The translations under genes were made by a program, and so were the position numbers. Shown here piece by piece: positions 44,801 through 53,826 of a stretch of 64,000 nt of DNA (position 1 is its first letter; every line of letters begins with the position of its first letter). The stretch comes from Ralstonia pickettii (lineage in GTDB: Bacteria; Pseudomonadota; Gammaproteobacteria; Burkholderiales; Burkholderiaceae). The DNA is taken from assembly GCF_000607165.1 (NCBI RefSeq), contig NZ_JFZG01000024.1, positions 744,001 through 808,000 on the forward strand. Reading direction: 5' to 3'. The notes beneath the pieces were generated by a model, which was not told where the DNA came from, searched no databases, and was given only the letters and a program-made list of their open reading frames with translations.

Positions 44801-45024
44801 GGCATCTGCCCGAACTGCCGCTCCAGCGGTGCGGTGATGGACGACGTCATCACGTCGGGGCTGGCACCCGGGTACAGCGTCGTGACCTGGATGGTCGGGT
44901 AGTCGACCTCGGGCAGCGCAGAGAGCGGCAGCATCCGGTACGCCACCAGGCCCGAGAGCAGGATGGCGACCATCAACAGCGTGGTCGCCACGGGCCGGAG
45001 GATGAAGATTCGGGAGGGATTCAT
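41890..45024 (-). CDS. mdtB: RND multidrug efflux permease, MdtB
   Basis: A 1044-residue RND permease, sister of the gene that follows. It starts [20 protein letters not shown] and has the helix 4 motif [18 protein letters not shown] with the paired Asp. Length fits MdtB (E. coli 1040). It overlaps mdtC by four bases and begins 57 bp after the adaptor gene. Together with MdtA, MdtC and the NodT-type channel it makes a tripartite pump driven by the proton gradient. Confidence 0.95.
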   Translation of the reverse strand: MNPSRIFILRPVATTLLMVAILLSGLVAYRMLPLSALPEVDYPTIQVTTLYPGASPDVMTSSITAPLERQFGQMPGLKQMTSSSSGGASVITLQFDLSLSLDIAEQEVQAAINAAGNLLPNDLPMPPIYSKVNPADAPILTLAITSNTMPLPKLEDLVDTRIAQKLSQLPGIGLVSISGGQRPAVRIQANTSALAALGLSIDDIRTAIGTANVNGAKGSFDGPMRASTIDANDQLKSAAEYGKMIVAYKNGAPIRLTDVAQIVDGAENSKLAAWSNTTPAIILNVQRQPGANVIEVVNRAKALLPQLKETLPGNVEVSLLTDRTTTIRASVSDVQFELMLAVALVVMVIFLFLRNVPATVIPAVAVPLSLVGTFGVMYLAGFSINNLTLMALTIATGFVVDDAIVMIENIARYIEEGDPPMEAALKGSKQIGFTIISLTFSLIAVLIPLLFMGDVVGRLFREFAITLAVSILISAVVSLTLTPMMCARLLKHIPEAEQSRFYHAAGAFFDNVIARYGRMLQWVLDRQKTTLLVAIGTLVLTGLLYVVVPKGFFPVQDTGVIQGISDASQSISFSAMAERQQKLAEVVLKDPAVESLSSFIGVDGVNTTLNSGRMLINLKPKDKRDADATEIIQRLQPELAKVAGISLYMQPVQDLTIEDRVSRTQYQFTVEDPDPNNLSKWVPKLVERLQQTNELRDVASDLQDNGLRAYVQVDRDKAAVYGITMAAVDSVLYSAYGQRLISTIFTQSNQYRVVLETDPKMQLGPQSLYDLHVASSSGQQIPLGAFATVVEQPGSLVVNHQGQFPAATISFNLAPHASLGAAVDTINAVEQEIGLPASMQTSFQGAALAFRASLSNQLWLILAAVITMYIVLGVLYESTIHPVTILSTLPSAGVGALLSLLVSGKDMGIIAIIGIILLIGIVKKNAIMMIDFALEAEREQGMAPRDAIYQACLLRFRPILMTTMAALLGALPLMLGTGVGSELRQPLGITMVGGLLVSQVLTLFTTPVIYLAFDNLGERLRDWRARRAARRHGAPGANQSGGPR

Positions 45025-45081
45025 GCCAGCTCGGAACAGAAGACTTCGTCAGGCGAGTGCACGCAATGCACGACTCAGGGC

Positions 45082-46467
45082 TTACGGCTTGGCAGCCGGG
45101 GCACTCGCGGCGGGTGCCGAAGCGCCGCCCTGGCCACGGCGATGACGCCCGCCCTGGTGGGCCTGGCCGGCGGCGGGTGCGCTTGCGGCGGCGCCCGGCT
45201 GGATCACCTCCACCGGCGAGCCGTCGCGCAGCTTGTCGGCACCATCGATCACCACACGCTCGCCGGGCTGCAGGCCTTGCGCAACCGACACGCGTTCCCC
45301 TTCGGTCACGCCCAGCTTGACCACGCGCAGCGCCACCTTGTTGTCTTCGCCGACCACGTAGACGAAGGTGCCCTGCGTGCCGCGCTGGATAGCCGCACCC
45401 GGCACGATCACCACGTCGCGTAGCGTATCCACCCGCATGCGCACGTTCACGAACTGGTTCGGGAACAGCATGGCGTTCTGATTCGGGAACTGCGCACGCA
45501 GCTTGACCGTACCGGTGGTGTTGTCGATGGTGTTGTCCACCGTCATGAGTACGCCGCGCGCGAGCTGCGTGGTCTGGCCGCGGTCCCAGGCTTCCACCGG
45601 CAGTTTGTCGCCGGACTGCAGGCGCGGCATGACCTTGGGCAGGTTGTCTTCAGGAATGGAATAGATGACGGTGATCGGGTCGATCTGCGTGATGACCACG
45701 ATGCCGTTGGTGTCCGAGGCGTGCACGATGTTGCCCGGGTCCACCTGGCGCAGGCCAACCCGGCCAGACACCGGCGCGGTGATGCGCGTATAGGAAAGCT
45801 GCACGCGTGCGTTGTCAACGTTGCCCTGGTCCAGCTTGACCGTGCCGTCGTACTGGCGCACCAGCGCGGCCTGCGTGTCCACCTGCTGCTTGGAGATCGA
45901 ATCCTGCGAGAGCAGCGTCTGATAGCGCTGCAGGTCGAGCTTGGCGTTTTGCAGCAGCGCCTGATCGCGCGCAAGCTGACCTTCCGCCTGGGCGAGCTGC
46001 GCCTGATAGGTGCGCGGGTCAACCTCGGCAAGCAGGTCGCCGGCCCTGACGGTCTGCCCCTCGGTAAACGCCAGGCGCACGAGCTGGCCGTCCACACGCG
46101 TCTTGACCGTCACGTTGTTGACCGGCGTGACATTCCCCAGCGCCGACAGCACCACGTTGATGTCGCCTTTGACGGCCGTGCCGACCATCACCGGCATCGG
46201 CTTGCCCGCCATGGCCGCCCCGCGCCCACCGGGGCCACCTCGCCCTGCCGGGCCGCCCGCATTGCGGTACTTCGCGTGGTAGACCGCATAGCCGATCAGC
46301 ACCAGGATAATGATCACCACCCAGATGCCCCAGCGGCGGCCCTTGCCACCCTCGCGCGGGGGCGGCAGCAGCGTCGAAGACACCTCGTTGGGCGTCTCCT
46401 TCCCCTCGTGCGTACGGCGGCCGGCGTCGTCAAACTGGCCGGGCTTCTGGTCCTTGGGATCGGACAT
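45082..46467 (-). CDS. mdtA: RND periplasmic adaptor MdtA
   Basis: A 461-residue membrane fusion protein. A cytoplasmic N-terminal tail of about 46 residues precedes one membrane helix (WGIWVVIIILVLIGYAVY), then a Gly/Arg-rich stretch, the lipoyl half motifs (VKTRVDGQLVRLAFTEGQTV and later VSGRVGLRQVDPGNIV) with a hairpin between them, and beta-barrel domains. The tail is low-complexity, rich in Ala, Gly, His and Arg. The ATG at 46467 (MSDPKDQKPG) is used; an upstream in-frame ATG at 46512 has no ribosome site. It is first in the pump operon and divergent from the two-component system, with 253 bp between. Confidence 0.93.
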   Translation of the reverse strand: MSDPKDQKPGQFDDAGRRTHEGKETPNEVSSTLLPPPREGGKGRRWGIWVVIIILVLIGYAVYHAKYRNAGGPAGRGGPGGRGAAMAGKPMPVMVGTAVKGDINVVLSALGNVTPVNNVTVKTRVDGQLVRLAFTEGQTVRAGDLLAEVDPRTYQAQLAQAEGQLARDQALLQNAKLDLQRYQTLLSQDSISKQQVDTQAALVRQYDGTVKLDQGNVDNARVQLSYTRITAPVSGRVGLRQVDPGNIVHASDTNGIVVITQIDPITVIYSIPEDNLPKVMPRLQSGDKLPVEAWDRGQTTQLARGVLMTVDNTIDNTTGTVKLRAQFPNQNAMLFPNQFVNVRMRVDTLRDVVIVPGAAIQRGTQGTFVYVVGEDNKVALRVVKLGVTEGERVSVAQGLQPGERVVIDGADKLRDGSPVEVIQPGAAASAPAAGQAHQGGRHRRGQGGASAPAASAPAAKP

Positions 46468-46588
46468 GTTGGCGTTCCTGTTCTTAGCAATATGGGGACG
46501 AGCGCACATCATAGCTGGCGCCCGTGCCAGTCAGACCGCAGCTTAAAGGCAACGCCTTTGCGCAGAATGAGTCGCGCAGCGGGTTCTA

Positions 46589-46621
46589 TTACGGCAGATT
46601 ACAAACCCATTGCGGTGTTAC
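46589..46621. promoter_or_regulatory. Phased TTAC repeats between mdtA and the regulator gene
   Basis: TTAC occurs at 46589-46592, 46599-46602 and 46618-46621, that is at 10 bp and then 19 bp. The first two are part of ATTAC direct repeats. OmpR-family regulators bind tandem direct repeats of this spacing, so this may be the site through which the divergent response regulator controls the pump and itself. Confidence 0.4.
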
Positions 46622-46720
46622 CGGGCGAAACAATATGGTGAAAGTGCGCGCGATTCGTGGTGGCCACAATCGCTATCATGAGCACACCTTCCTGCGCATA
46701 CCAGACACTCCACCAGACAG

Positions 46721-47452
46721 ATGAGCGGCACCAAGATCCTGGTCGTCGATGACGACGTCGAACTGCGCGACCTTCTGCGCGAATACCTGACCCAGCAGGG
46801 TTTTGCCGTTTCCGTGCTGCACGACGGCGATGGGCTGGGCGCCCGGCTCGAACGCGAGCGCCCCGCACTCGTCGTGCTCGACCTGATGATGCCCAAGGTG
46901 GACGGCCTGTCCGCCCTGCGCGACCTGCGTGCCCGCAACGACGACGTGCCCGTCATCCTGCTCACCGCCCGCAGCGACGAGATCGATCGCATCATCGGCC
47001 TGGAAATCGGCGCCGACGACTATCTCGGCAAGCCGTTCTCGCCGCGCGAGCTGCTCGCCCGCATCAACGCGGTGCTGCGCCGGCGCCTGGCCGTGCCGGC
47101 ATCGGCTCCGGAAGACCGCGACAGCTTCAGCTTCGGCCCGTTCAAGCTCAACTTCCGCATGCGCACGCTGTTTCGCGGCGACACCGCACTCTCCATCAGC
47201 GATACCGAATTCGCGCTGCTCAAGCTGCTGATCGGGCATGCGATGCAGGTGCTCACGCGCGAGCACATCGTCGAGCTGATGTACGGGCCGGGCAGCGGCG
47301 TGTCCGACCGGGGCATCGATGTGCAGATCTGGCGCCTGCGCCGCGTGCTGGAAGAAGACGCGCAGCGCCCGCGGTACATCCAGACCGTGCGCGGCCGCGG
47401 CTACACCTTCGTGCCGGACGAGCGGGAAGAGGTCAATGAAGTTCAAGGCTAG
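46721..47452 (+). CDS. OmpR-family response regulator
   Basis: A 243-residue regulator with a receiver domain (about 1-120) and an OmpR-type winged helix C-terminal domain (about 140-235). The acidic pocket is VVDDDVE, the phosphorylated Asp is in VVLDLMMPKVDG, with Thr in LLTARSDE and Lys in GKPFSPRELLAR. The wing region ends with RPRYIQTVRGRGYTFVP. It overlaps the kinase gene by 17 bp, so the two are coupled. In E. coli BaeSR governs mdtABC, and the divergent position here suggests that this pair does likewise. Confidence 0.93.
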   Translation: MSGTKILVVDDDVELRDLLREYLTQQGFAVSVLHDGDGLGARLERERPALVVLDLMMPKVDGLSALRDLRARNDDVPVILLTARSDEIDRIIGLEIGADDYLGKPFSPRELLARINAVLRRRLAVPASAPEDRDSFSFGPFKLNFRMRTLFRGDTALSISDTEFALLKLLIGHAMQVLTREHIVELMYGPGSGVSDRGIDVQIWRLRRVLEEDAQRPRYIQTVRGRGYTFVPDEREEVNEVQG

Positions 47453-48722
47453 ATTCGACACGCTGTTCGGCCGGCTGGCGGTGCTGATCGTGGTGGTGCT
47501 GGTGCTCAGCCATTTCTCATGGCTGGGCGTGCTGCGCGCGGAGCGGCGCGAGCGGCAGTTCCAGGCTTCGGTGGATCAGATGGCGTTCCAGTTGCAGGCC
47601 TTCCAGGCAGCGATGGATGGTCATCTGAAGGTCAAACTCCCTGACCTCGTGACCGAAACCGCTGAGCCGCCTTCGGGCGACGCGTCGTCGGCATCTGACA
47701 AATCTGCGGAATTGGTGCGACAGCTTGCGCGCCGTTTGCCATCCGACACGCAGTTGCGGCTCGAAGCGGGCCCCACGCCCCGCGTGTTCGTGCGCTTTCC
47801 GCAGCGCAACAAGTGGATCGCCATGCCGCTGGTGTGGGTGCATGCGCCGCCCACCATCTCGGCCGTTGTGCCGGGCGTGATGGTGGTGCTGGCGATTGCC
47901 ATTGCGTTCTCGCTGTTTGCGGCGTGGCAGATTCAGCGCCCCGTGCGCGAGCTGGCCGATGCGGCCGGTGCGCTGGCCCGGCGTCGTTACGTGGCCCCCC
48001 TTAAGGAGCGCGGCCCGTACGAACTCCGCCAGTTGACCGATCAGTTCAACCATATGGCTGCTGACCTGTCGGCCGCCGACGAAGAGCGCAACACCATGCT
48101 GGCCGGCATTGCGCACGACCTGAAGACGCCGCTGTCACGCCTGCGCCTGCGCGCCGAAATGCTGGCCGACCAGAAAGCAGGCGCCGGTATCGAACGCGAC
48201 GTTGAATCCATGTCGGCCATCGTCGAACAGTTTCTCGCCTATGCGCAAAGCGGCGATAGCGAGGCGCGCGAGGTGTCGGTCGACCGCCATCTGCGCGGCC
48301 TGGTGCAGCCGTTTGCCGAGCAGGGTAAGCATGTCGCGCTCGATCTGCATGCGGGAGACCGCTTCCGCCTCAAGCCGACGCATCTGGAGCGCATCGTCGT
48401 CAACCTGCTCGACAACGCGTTCGCGTATGGCGCCGAGCCTGTCAACATCCGCACCACGGTGGATGAAACCGGCTACACGCTGACGGTGGAAGACCATGGC
48501 GCGGGCATCCCCGTTGCCGACTTTGACCGCGTCATGCGGCCCTTTGTGCGCCTGGACCCGGCGCGCGGCGGCAATGCGCATTGCGGGCTCGGCCTGGCAA
48601 TCGTCGATCGGCTGGTGCGTCACCTGGGCGGTGAGCTCGCGGTCGGGCCGTCGGCTGCGGACGCGCCATCGCCGGGTTTTCGCATCACCATGCGGTTTCC
48701 GGTCTCAACAGCGGCGGCTTGA
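47436..48722 (+). CDS. Sensor histidine kinase (EnvZ-like)
   Basis: A 428-residue membrane kinase. Helix 1 (about 12-33, LAVLIVVVLVLSHFSWLGVL), a periplasmic sensor region (about 34-145), helix 2 (about 146-170) and HAMP come first. The H box is AGIAHDLKTPLSRLRLRAE. The ATPase part has N box VVNLLDNAFAYG, G1 EDHGAGIP and G2 HCGLGLAIVDRLV. It should phosphorylate the regulator encoded just before it. The gene starts inside the end of the regulator gene and ends 127 bp before the next. Confidence 0.92.
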   Translation: MKFKARFDTLFGRLAVLIVVVLVLSHFSWLGVLRAERRERQFQASVDQMAFQLQAFQAAMDGHLKVKLPDLVTETAEPPSGDASSASDKSAELVRQLARRLPSDTQLRLEAGPTPRVFVRFPQRNKWIAMPLVWVHAPPTISAVVPGVMVVLAIAIAFSLFAAWQIQRPVRELADAAGALARRRYVAPLKERGPYELRQLTDQFNHMAADLSAADEERNTMLAGIAHDLKTPLSRLRLRAEMLADQKAGAGIERDVESMSAIVEQFLAYAQSGDSEAREVSVDRHLRGLVQPFAEQGKHVALDLHAGDRFRLKPTHLERIVVNLLDNAFAYGAEPVNIRTTVDETGYTLTVEDHGAGIPVADFDRVMRPFVRLDPARGGNAHCGLGLAIVDRLVRHLGGELAVGPSAADAPSPGFRITMRFPVSTAAA

Positions 48723-48744
48723 TCGCCCGATCGCCCGATCGCCC
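48721..48744. repeat. Octanucleotide tandem repeat after the kinase gene
   Basis: GATCGCCC three times in a row (48721-48744), followed by related GACTGATTGCCC. It begins at the kinase stop codon. Eight-base units there do not alter any reading frame except the stop region. Confidence 0.7.
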
Positions 48745-48849
48745 GACTGATTGCCCGACTGACACACGGGCAAGCGATTGCGTGAGCTATCCTAGGCGAG
48801 GCAAGCACGCTTGTTGCGTGCGTTCACCAGAACTCCGGGAGGAAAACGC

Positions 48850-49290
48850 ATGAATCGCGCTGTCTGTCTCGTCAAGGATGCTGGCCAGGCCCGCATGGTC
48901 GCCGCCGTTGCCGCGTGTGTGCTGGCGATGGGCTTGGCGGCCTGCTCGTCGCCGATGCCTCCGTGGCAGCCGCCGCGCATGACCATCCAGCCCGCGCCAC
49001 CGCCTGTGCCTGCACCGGCACCCGCGCCGGTGACCACGCTGCCGCCATCCCCGGCCATGCAGCCGGCGCCGTCTCAGCCGCCGGCCTACGCTCCACCGCC
49101 TGCCGCAGATACGGAACCCCCGCGCGCAACGCCAGGCATGGCGAATCCGGCATCCACGTATTGCCTGCAGCGCGGAGGTCAGCTTGAATTTTCCACCCGT
49201 GCCAACGGCGCTGACGTGGGAACCTGCGTCAGCCCTGGCGGGGATGAATGCGAGGAATGGGCGTTCCTGCGCGGAAGTTGTACGTGGTAA
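48850..49290 (+). CDS. DUF333 domain lipoprotein with proline-rich stalk
   Basis: A 146-residue predicted lipoprotein: signal with lipobox Leu-Ala-Ala-Cys (MGLAACSS), a Pro/Ala-rich stalk (about 35-100), then a DUF333 domain (PASTYCLQRGGQLEFST to CVSPGGDECEEWAFLRGSC). The domain's cysteines and CEEW motif are intact. DUF333 proteins are found in periplasmic and secreted lipoproteins of unknown role, some once called putative hemolysins. GGGAGG is well placed before the ATG at 48850. The neighbours give no strong hint; it lies downstream of the two-component system. Confidence 0.85.
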   Translation: MNRAVCLVKDAGQARMVAAVAACVLAMGLAACSSPMPPWQPPRMTIQPAPPPVPAPAPAPVTTLPPSPAMQPAPSQPPAYAPPPAADTEPPRATPGMANPASTYCLQRGGQLEFSTRANGADVGTCVSPGGDECEEWAFLRGSCTW

Positions 49291-49315
49291 GTGCCGGCAG
49301 TTGCCGCAGGCAATG

Positions 49316-49350
49316 AAAAAGGGCCGCAGATGTTGCGGCCCTTTTTGTTT
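49316..49350. terminator. Bidirectional terminator between DUF333 and arnT genes
   Basis: AAAAAGGGCCGCA (49316-49328) pairs with TGCGGCCCTTTTT (49334-49346), then GTTT. It ends both converging genes. Confidence 0.92.
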
Positions 49351-49378
49351 GGAGGAGGCGAATGGTTTGGAGATGCGC

Positions 49379-51073
49379 TTACCGCCGCGCCACCACCACC
49401 TTGTCGGCAGATTCGGCCACCAGGCGCATCGGCACACCGGCGGCTTGGAGTTTCTGCCACGTGGTGCGGCGCATGAATGCGTAGGCGGGTGGCCCGTCGG
49501 TCCAGCGCTTGATCCATTCGTCTGTGGTGGCAACGACCTTGCTCGGCTCCAGGCCGGCGCCCATTTCCAGTTCGTCAAAGCCGGAGACCAGCGTCATTGG
49601 GCGACCGAGGTAGTAGATAGCTGTCTGATCTAGCCACTCGACCGAGTAGAACGGCGTCTCGGCCGGAATCGGGCCCGTCGCGCTCAGCGTCTTTTCGATG
49701 ACGTCGCGGGCAGACAGTGCGTCGCGGAAGATCTCGCTGGCGTTGAGCACGCGGTCCCAGCAGAGCAGGGCGGAGATCGACAGCACGATCACGGCCACGG
49801 TGCGCCTTTGCCAGCGCAGCGCCACAAGTGCAGCCAGCGTGCCGACGGCCAGCATGGCCATCACCTGACGCAACGCAGGCATGGCCAGCGCAACCTGTTC
49901 GGCGGGCATCTTCGCGCCGGCCTTGGCGCCGATCATCGGCACCGCAAACCACAAGCCGATGGCGATCAGCAGATTGACGCCCAGCGACCACGCAACGGCG
50001 CGCGTGGGCATCTTCTCCAGCGCCAAAGCCAGCGCAATCGCCAGCGCAGGGAAGGCCGGGACGATGTAGCCCGGCAGCTTCGAGTTGGATACCGAGAAGA
50101 ACAGGAAAATCATTCCCGCCCACGCAATCGACCAGCGCATCAGGTCAAACTGTCGCGTGCCAACGAAGAGATCGGCCACGCGCCCCATGCGCCGGCCGAT
50201 GGCCGCAAACAACAGGGGCGTCCACGGCAGCAGCCCAGCCAGGCCCACCGCAATGAAGTACCACCACTTGCCGCTGCGATGGTGCTCGTTGGTCAGGAAG
50301 CGCTCGAAATGCTCGTGGATGAAGAAGAAATGGAAGAACTCGGGGTTGCGCTCCTGCACGACGACGAACCATGGCACCGTGGCGATCAGGTACAGCGCAA
50401 GGCCGGGTAGCCAATGCATGCGGCGGATCAGTGCCCAGTCCCGCGTCATCAGCAGGTAGGCCACGCCGATCAAGCCCGGGACGACCAGCCCGATCAAGCC
50501 CTTGGTGAGTGTCGCGCCCGCCAGCGCCAGCCAGACCACCAGCATCCACGCGAGCTGCCCGCGACTCGATGCACCGGGCCGCTGGGCCAACGCAAAACCG
50601 CACGCACCGACGGTCAGGAAGAAGCCCACGCCCATGTCGAGCGTGATGACTTGGCCGAACAGCAGATACAGCAGCGATGAGGCGAGAATCGCCGCACCGG
50701 TTGCCGCCGCGCGCCCACCACGATAGACCGCCAGCGTCCAGGCCGTCATCAGGATGCCGCCCAGGCCGAACAGCACCGGCCACAGGCGCGCACCCCAGGC
50801 ATTGACGCCGAATGCCTGGAACGTGGCGGCCGTCGTCCAGTACTGCAGGGGCGGCTTCTCGAAGTATTTGAGGTCGTTTAGGCGCGGAGTCACCCAATCG
50901 CCCGAGACCACCATCTCGCGCGGGATCTCCGCATAGCGGCCTTCATCTGGCCGGAAGAGGGTGGAACGTTGGAACAGGTCATCCGTCCACAGCGCGAGGA
51001 ATACGGCGATGAGCGCGATGACAATCAGCGCCATCCATGGCGAGCGGCGGGAAGAAACGAGGCGGGATTCCAT
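49379..51073 (-). CDS. arnT: ArnT-like lipid A glycosyltransferase (GT39/PMT family)
   Basis: A 564-residue integral-membrane glycosyltransferase with about twelve helices. The N-terminal periplasmic loop carries FRPDEGRYAEIPREM, with the acidic Asp-Glu pair of the PMT family, and KYFEKPPLQYW. Length and layout match ArnT (about 550), which moves 4-amino-4-deoxy-L-arabinose from undecaprenyl phosphate to lipid A and gives polymyxin resistance. No other arn genes are near, so the sugar donor must be made elsewhere and a related sugar is possible. The ATG at 51073 gives a proper N-terminus; the longer open frame is not supported. Confidence 0.85.
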   Translation of the reverse strand: MESRLVSSRRSPWMALIVIALIAVFLALWTDDLFQRSTLFRPDEGRYAEIPREMVVSGDWVTPRLNDLKYFEKPPLQYWTTAATFQAFGVNAWGARLWPVLFGLGGILMTAWTLAVYRGGRAAATGAAILASSLLYLLFGQVITLDMGVGFFLTVGACGFALAQRPGASSRGQLAWMLVVWLALAGATLTKGLIGLVVPGLIGVAYLLMTRDWALIRRMHWLPGLALYLIATVPWFVVVQERNPEFFHFFFIHEHFERFLTNEHHRSGKWWYFIAVGLAGLLPWTPLLFAAIGRRMGRVADLFVGTRQFDLMRWSIAWAGMIFLFFSVSNSKLPGYIVPAFPALAIALALALEKMPTRAVAWSLGVNLLIAIGLWFAVPMIGAKAGAKMPAEQVALAMPALRQVMAMLAVGTLAALVALRWQRRTVAVIVLSISALLCWDRVLNASEIFRDALSARDVIEKTLSATGPIPAETPFYSVEWLDQTAIYYLGRPMTLVSGFDELEMGAGLEPSKVVATTDEWIKRWTDGPPAYAFMRRTTWQKLQAAGVPMRLVAESADKVVVARR

Positions 51074-51458
51074 GCTGGGGTGAACTTCGCGGGCACGGTC
51101 GGAAAGGGGGGATTCTAGTCGATGCCGGATTAGCGGATGGTTAGCCCGGCCAAATGTCCAGACTCTGCCCCTGACCTGCTGCGCATGTTTCTCGCCATCG
51201 ACGTGCCATTGATCGGCCGCCAGGCCACCGCCATTCACATCATGCGCGCGGGCGAAGAAGTCCGCCGATTGCCGTTGAGCTCTACATAGCCATTTCCCGC
51301 CGGTCGCAGCAACGACGGAATGCACGCATCGCGCCAGCCGTATTTGCCCGATTTATAGCCCGAATAAAGATTCACAATTTGACGCGCATTTTGCGATTGC
51401 CAGATAAAGACGGCTGGATGCGCCGAGCCGGTCGGCGTGCATGCAAAGGAATGGAGAC
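51074..51458. other. 385-bp interval between arnT and the M20 hydrolase gene
   Basis: I find no credible gene. Close to its right end TTGACG (51379-51384), 18 nt, GATAAA (51403-51408) may be the promoter of the hydrolase gene, in a locally AT-richer patch. Nothing else stands out. Confidence 0.5.
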
Positions 51459-52682
51459 ATGTTGAAGGTCAACGGGGCGCGGCTGTGGTCGAGCCTGATG
51501 GAAATGGCAGCGGTTGGGGGCACGTTCAAGGGCGGCGTGCGGCGCCTCGCGCTGACGAAAGAAGACGCCGCTGGGCGCGCGCTGTTCGCACGCTGGTGCG
51601 AAGACGCGGGCATGACGCTCAGCACAGACCGCGTCGGCAATCTGTTCGCACGCCGCGCCGGCAAGTCCGCCGAAGCCCGCGCTGTGGCGAGCGGCAGCCA
51701 TCTCGACACGCAGCCCGAAGGCGGGCGCTTTGATGGCGTCTACGGCGTGTTGGCCGCGCTGGAAGTCGCGCGCACGCTCAACGACGCGGGCATCGAAACG
51801 GACAAGCCCATCGAGATCGTTGTGTGGACCAACGAGGAGGGGGCGCGCTTCACGCCCGCCATGTTGGGCTCTGCCGCATTTGCGGGCGTGATGCCGCTGG
51901 AACAGGCGCTGGCCTCGCGTGATGCGCTGGGCGTCTCCGTGGCCGATGCGCTGGCGGCGACCGGCTACGCAGGCGAACGCGCCATCCCCGGTACGCCGTT
52001 CGACGCGTATTTCGAGGCGCATATCGAGCAAGGCCCGATCCTGGAAGAGAACGGCGTGCCGATTGGCGTCGTTACCGGCGGGCAGGCGATCCGCTGGCTC
52101 GATGTGCGTGTGCAGGGCCAGGCGGCGCATGCGGGCACCACGCCAATGCGCTTCCGGCGCGATGCGATGTTCGCGGCCGCCGAGATGGCGGCCTCGCTGG
52201 AAACGCTGGTCGAGATGTTTGCCCCGCATGGTCTGGTGACCATTGGCGAAGTCGGTATCCGCAATGCCTCACGCAACACCATCGCCGCCGATCTTACCTT
52301 CACGGTGGACTTGCGCCACCACGAAGACGCTCGCATCGCCGAGATGGAAACCGCGCTGCGTGAGCGTTTTGCCGCCATTGCCGAGCGCCGTGGCCTGGCC
52401 GTGCAGATCGACCAGCATTGGGTCAGCCCGGCCACGCTGTTCGACGCGGCCTGCGTGAAGGCGGTGGCCGATGCGGTGGAAGCACTCGACTACCCGCACC
52501 AGCGCATCGTGAGTGGCGCCGGGCACGACGCCATCCACATCGCTAAGCATTGCCCGACGGCGATGATCTTCATCCCGTGCGTCAACGGTCTGAGCCACAA
52601 CGAAGCCGAAGACGCGCTGCCCGAAGATGTGACGCGCGGCGCCGATGTGCTGCTGCATGCCATGCTGGCCCGGGCGCAGTGA
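51459..52682 (+). CDS. M20-family Zn amidohydrolase (allantoate amidohydrolase / N-carbamoyl-amino acid hydrolase type)
   Basis: A 407-residue metallopeptidase-like enzyme of the HyuC/AllC group. The metal ligands are seen in GSHLDTQPEGGRFDGVYG (His, Asp), TNEEGARF (Glu pair), and HIEQGPILE (His). The last part carries AGHDAIHIAKHCPTAMIFIPC with the final His ligands nearby. It removes the carbamoyl or amidino group of N-carbamoyl amino acids or allantoate. No hydantoinase or purine catabolic genes are beside it, so the substrate is open. The ATG at 51459 has AAGGA at 51446-51450; an in-frame ATG at 51441 is less likely. Confidence 0.88.
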   Translation: MLKVNGARLWSSLMEMAAVGGTFKGGVRRLALTKEDAAGRALFARWCEDAGMTLSTDRVGNLFARRAGKSAEARAVASGSHLDTQPEGGRFDGVYGVLAALEVARTLNDAGIETDKPIEIVVWTNEEGARFTPAMLGSAAFAGVMPLEQALASRDALGVSVADALAATGYAGERAIPGTPFDAYFEAHIEQGPILEENGVPIGVVTGGQAIRWLDVRVQGQAAHAGTTPMRFRRDAMFAAAEMAASLETLVEMFAPHGLVTIGEVGIRNASRNTIAADLTFTVDLRHHEDARIAEMETALRERFAAIAERRGLAVQIDQHWVSPATLFDAACVKAVADAVEALDYPHQRIVSGAGHDAIHIAKHCPTAMIFIPCVNGLSHNEAEDALPEDVTRGADVLLHAMLARAQ

Positions 52683-52787
52683 ACGAGATAGCGAGATAGC
52701 ACTTTGCCCGCCCCGTCAGTAGGGTCGAATCGTTGCAACTTGTTGCGGTAGCATTGCGCTTGCCGGCGATCCTGCCGGTTCAGTACG

Positions 52788-52934
52788 TCTTCAGGGCGGG
52801 GTGGAATTCCCCACCGGCGGTATGCGGACCGTGCGTCCGTGAGCCCGCGAGCGCCTTGCATGCGCCTGCATGCAAGGGTCAGCAGATCCGGTGAGATGCC
52901 GGGGCCGACGGTCAGAGTCCGGATGGAAGAAGAT
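52788..52934 (+). promoter_or_regulatory. FMN riboswitch (RFN element)
   Basis: The conserved blocks of the FMN aptamer are in order: CTTCAGGGCGGGG, the CCCCACCGGCGGTA arm, GAGCCCGCGAGCGCC, a variable stem (CTTGCATG...CATGCAAG), GGGTCAGCAGATCCGGTG, the GCCGGGGCCGACGGTCA block, then AGTCCGGATGGAAGAAG. It precedes ribB by 130 nt. The stretch between can form a long helix (AACACGC at 52944-52950 with GCGTGTT at 53007-53013), probably the expression platform. FMN should turn ribB down. Confidence 0.97.
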
Positions 52935-53064
52935 GTGCGGAACAACACGCCCGTGCGACAGGGGCGCGCTTGGCTTTGCGCCGGGCTGCGCCGCTGCATG
53001 GCGCGCGCGTGTTTGTCTGCTTGCCCTGGAACGTCTTGTCGCCAATCTTGCGAGGAGCGTTTCC

Positions 53065-53790
53065 ATGTTGTCCACTCAGCAATCCCCTGTAGTTCACCCG
53101 CCCGCATTGCCTGCCCGCAATGTGATGCTTGACGCCATCGACGCCCGCTTTGATCCGGCCGACATGCCCGCGCGCATGGCCGCTGCGCTCGATGCGGTGC
53201 GGCTGGGCGTGCCCGTTGTCGTGCTCGACGATGCCGACCGCGAGAACGAGGCCGACCTCATCGTCGCTGCAGACAAGCTCACGCAGGCCAGCATGGCCAT
53301 GCTCATTCGCGAGTGCAGCGGCATCGTCTGCCTGTGCCTGACGGCGGAGAAGAGCGCATCGCTCGGCTTGCGCCCGATGGTGGAAGACAACCGCAGCCAG
53401 TACGGCACGGCGTTCACGGTGTCGATCGAGGCACGCACGGGCGTCAGTACCGGCGTGTCAGCGGCGGACCGCATCACGACCATCCGCGCAGCCATTGCGG
53501 ACGACGCCGATACGCAATCGGTCGTCAGCCCCGGGCATGTGTTTCCGCTGGTGGCTAAGGAGGGTGGTGTATTGGCGCGGCGCGGTCATACCGAGGGCTC
53601 GGTCGACCTGGCACGCCTGGCGGGCCTGCCGCCGGCTGCCGTGCTATGCGAGTTGATGCTGCCCGACGGCACCATGGCGCGCCGTGACGACGCGGTGCGT
53701 TTCGCTGATCAGCACAACCTGCCGGTGCTGACCATTGAAGACATCGTTCAATACCGGGAGCAGATGGAGCGCGCGGTCAGCTTCGTCTAA
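53065..53790 (+). CDS. ribB: 3,4-dihydroxy-2-butanone 4-phosphate synthase RibB
   Basis: A 241-residue enzyme that makes 3,4-dihydroxy-2-butanone 4-phosphate and formate from ribulose 5-phosphate for riboflavin synthesis. The metal/substrate motif [14 protein letters not shown] and the late [11 protein letters not shown] are intact. It is a stand-alone RibB: there is no fused GTP cyclohydrolase II domain, and the length is close to E. coli RibB (217). GAGGAG at 53052-53057 fixes the ATG at 53065. Expression is under the FMN riboswitch directly upstream. It is convergent with the eda gene. Confidence 0.96.
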   Translation: MLSTQQSPVVHPPALPARNVMLDAIDARFDPADMPARMAAALDAVRLGVPVVVLDDADRENEADLIVAADKLTQASMAMLIRECSGIVCLCLTAEKSASLGLRPMVEDNRSQYGTAFTVSIEARTGVSTGVSAADRITTIRAAIADDADTQSVVSPGHVFPLVAKEGGVLARRGHTEGSVDLARLAGLPPAAVLCELMLPDGTMARRDDAVRFADQHNLPVLTIEDIVQYREQMERAVSFV

Positions 53791-53826
53791 CGCCAAAGCC
53801 GGCCGCGCGAAAGGGGCGAGGTTGAC

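Noticed and set aside
48721..48744. Octamer repeat as a CRISPR or origin iteron array
   Set aside because: The units are contiguous, only three, and have no spacers; there are no cas or rep genes nearby.
51074..51325. N-terminal extension of ArnT by 84 residues
   Set aside because: ArnT proteins begin just before the first membrane helix; the extension is hydrophilic and has no homologous features.
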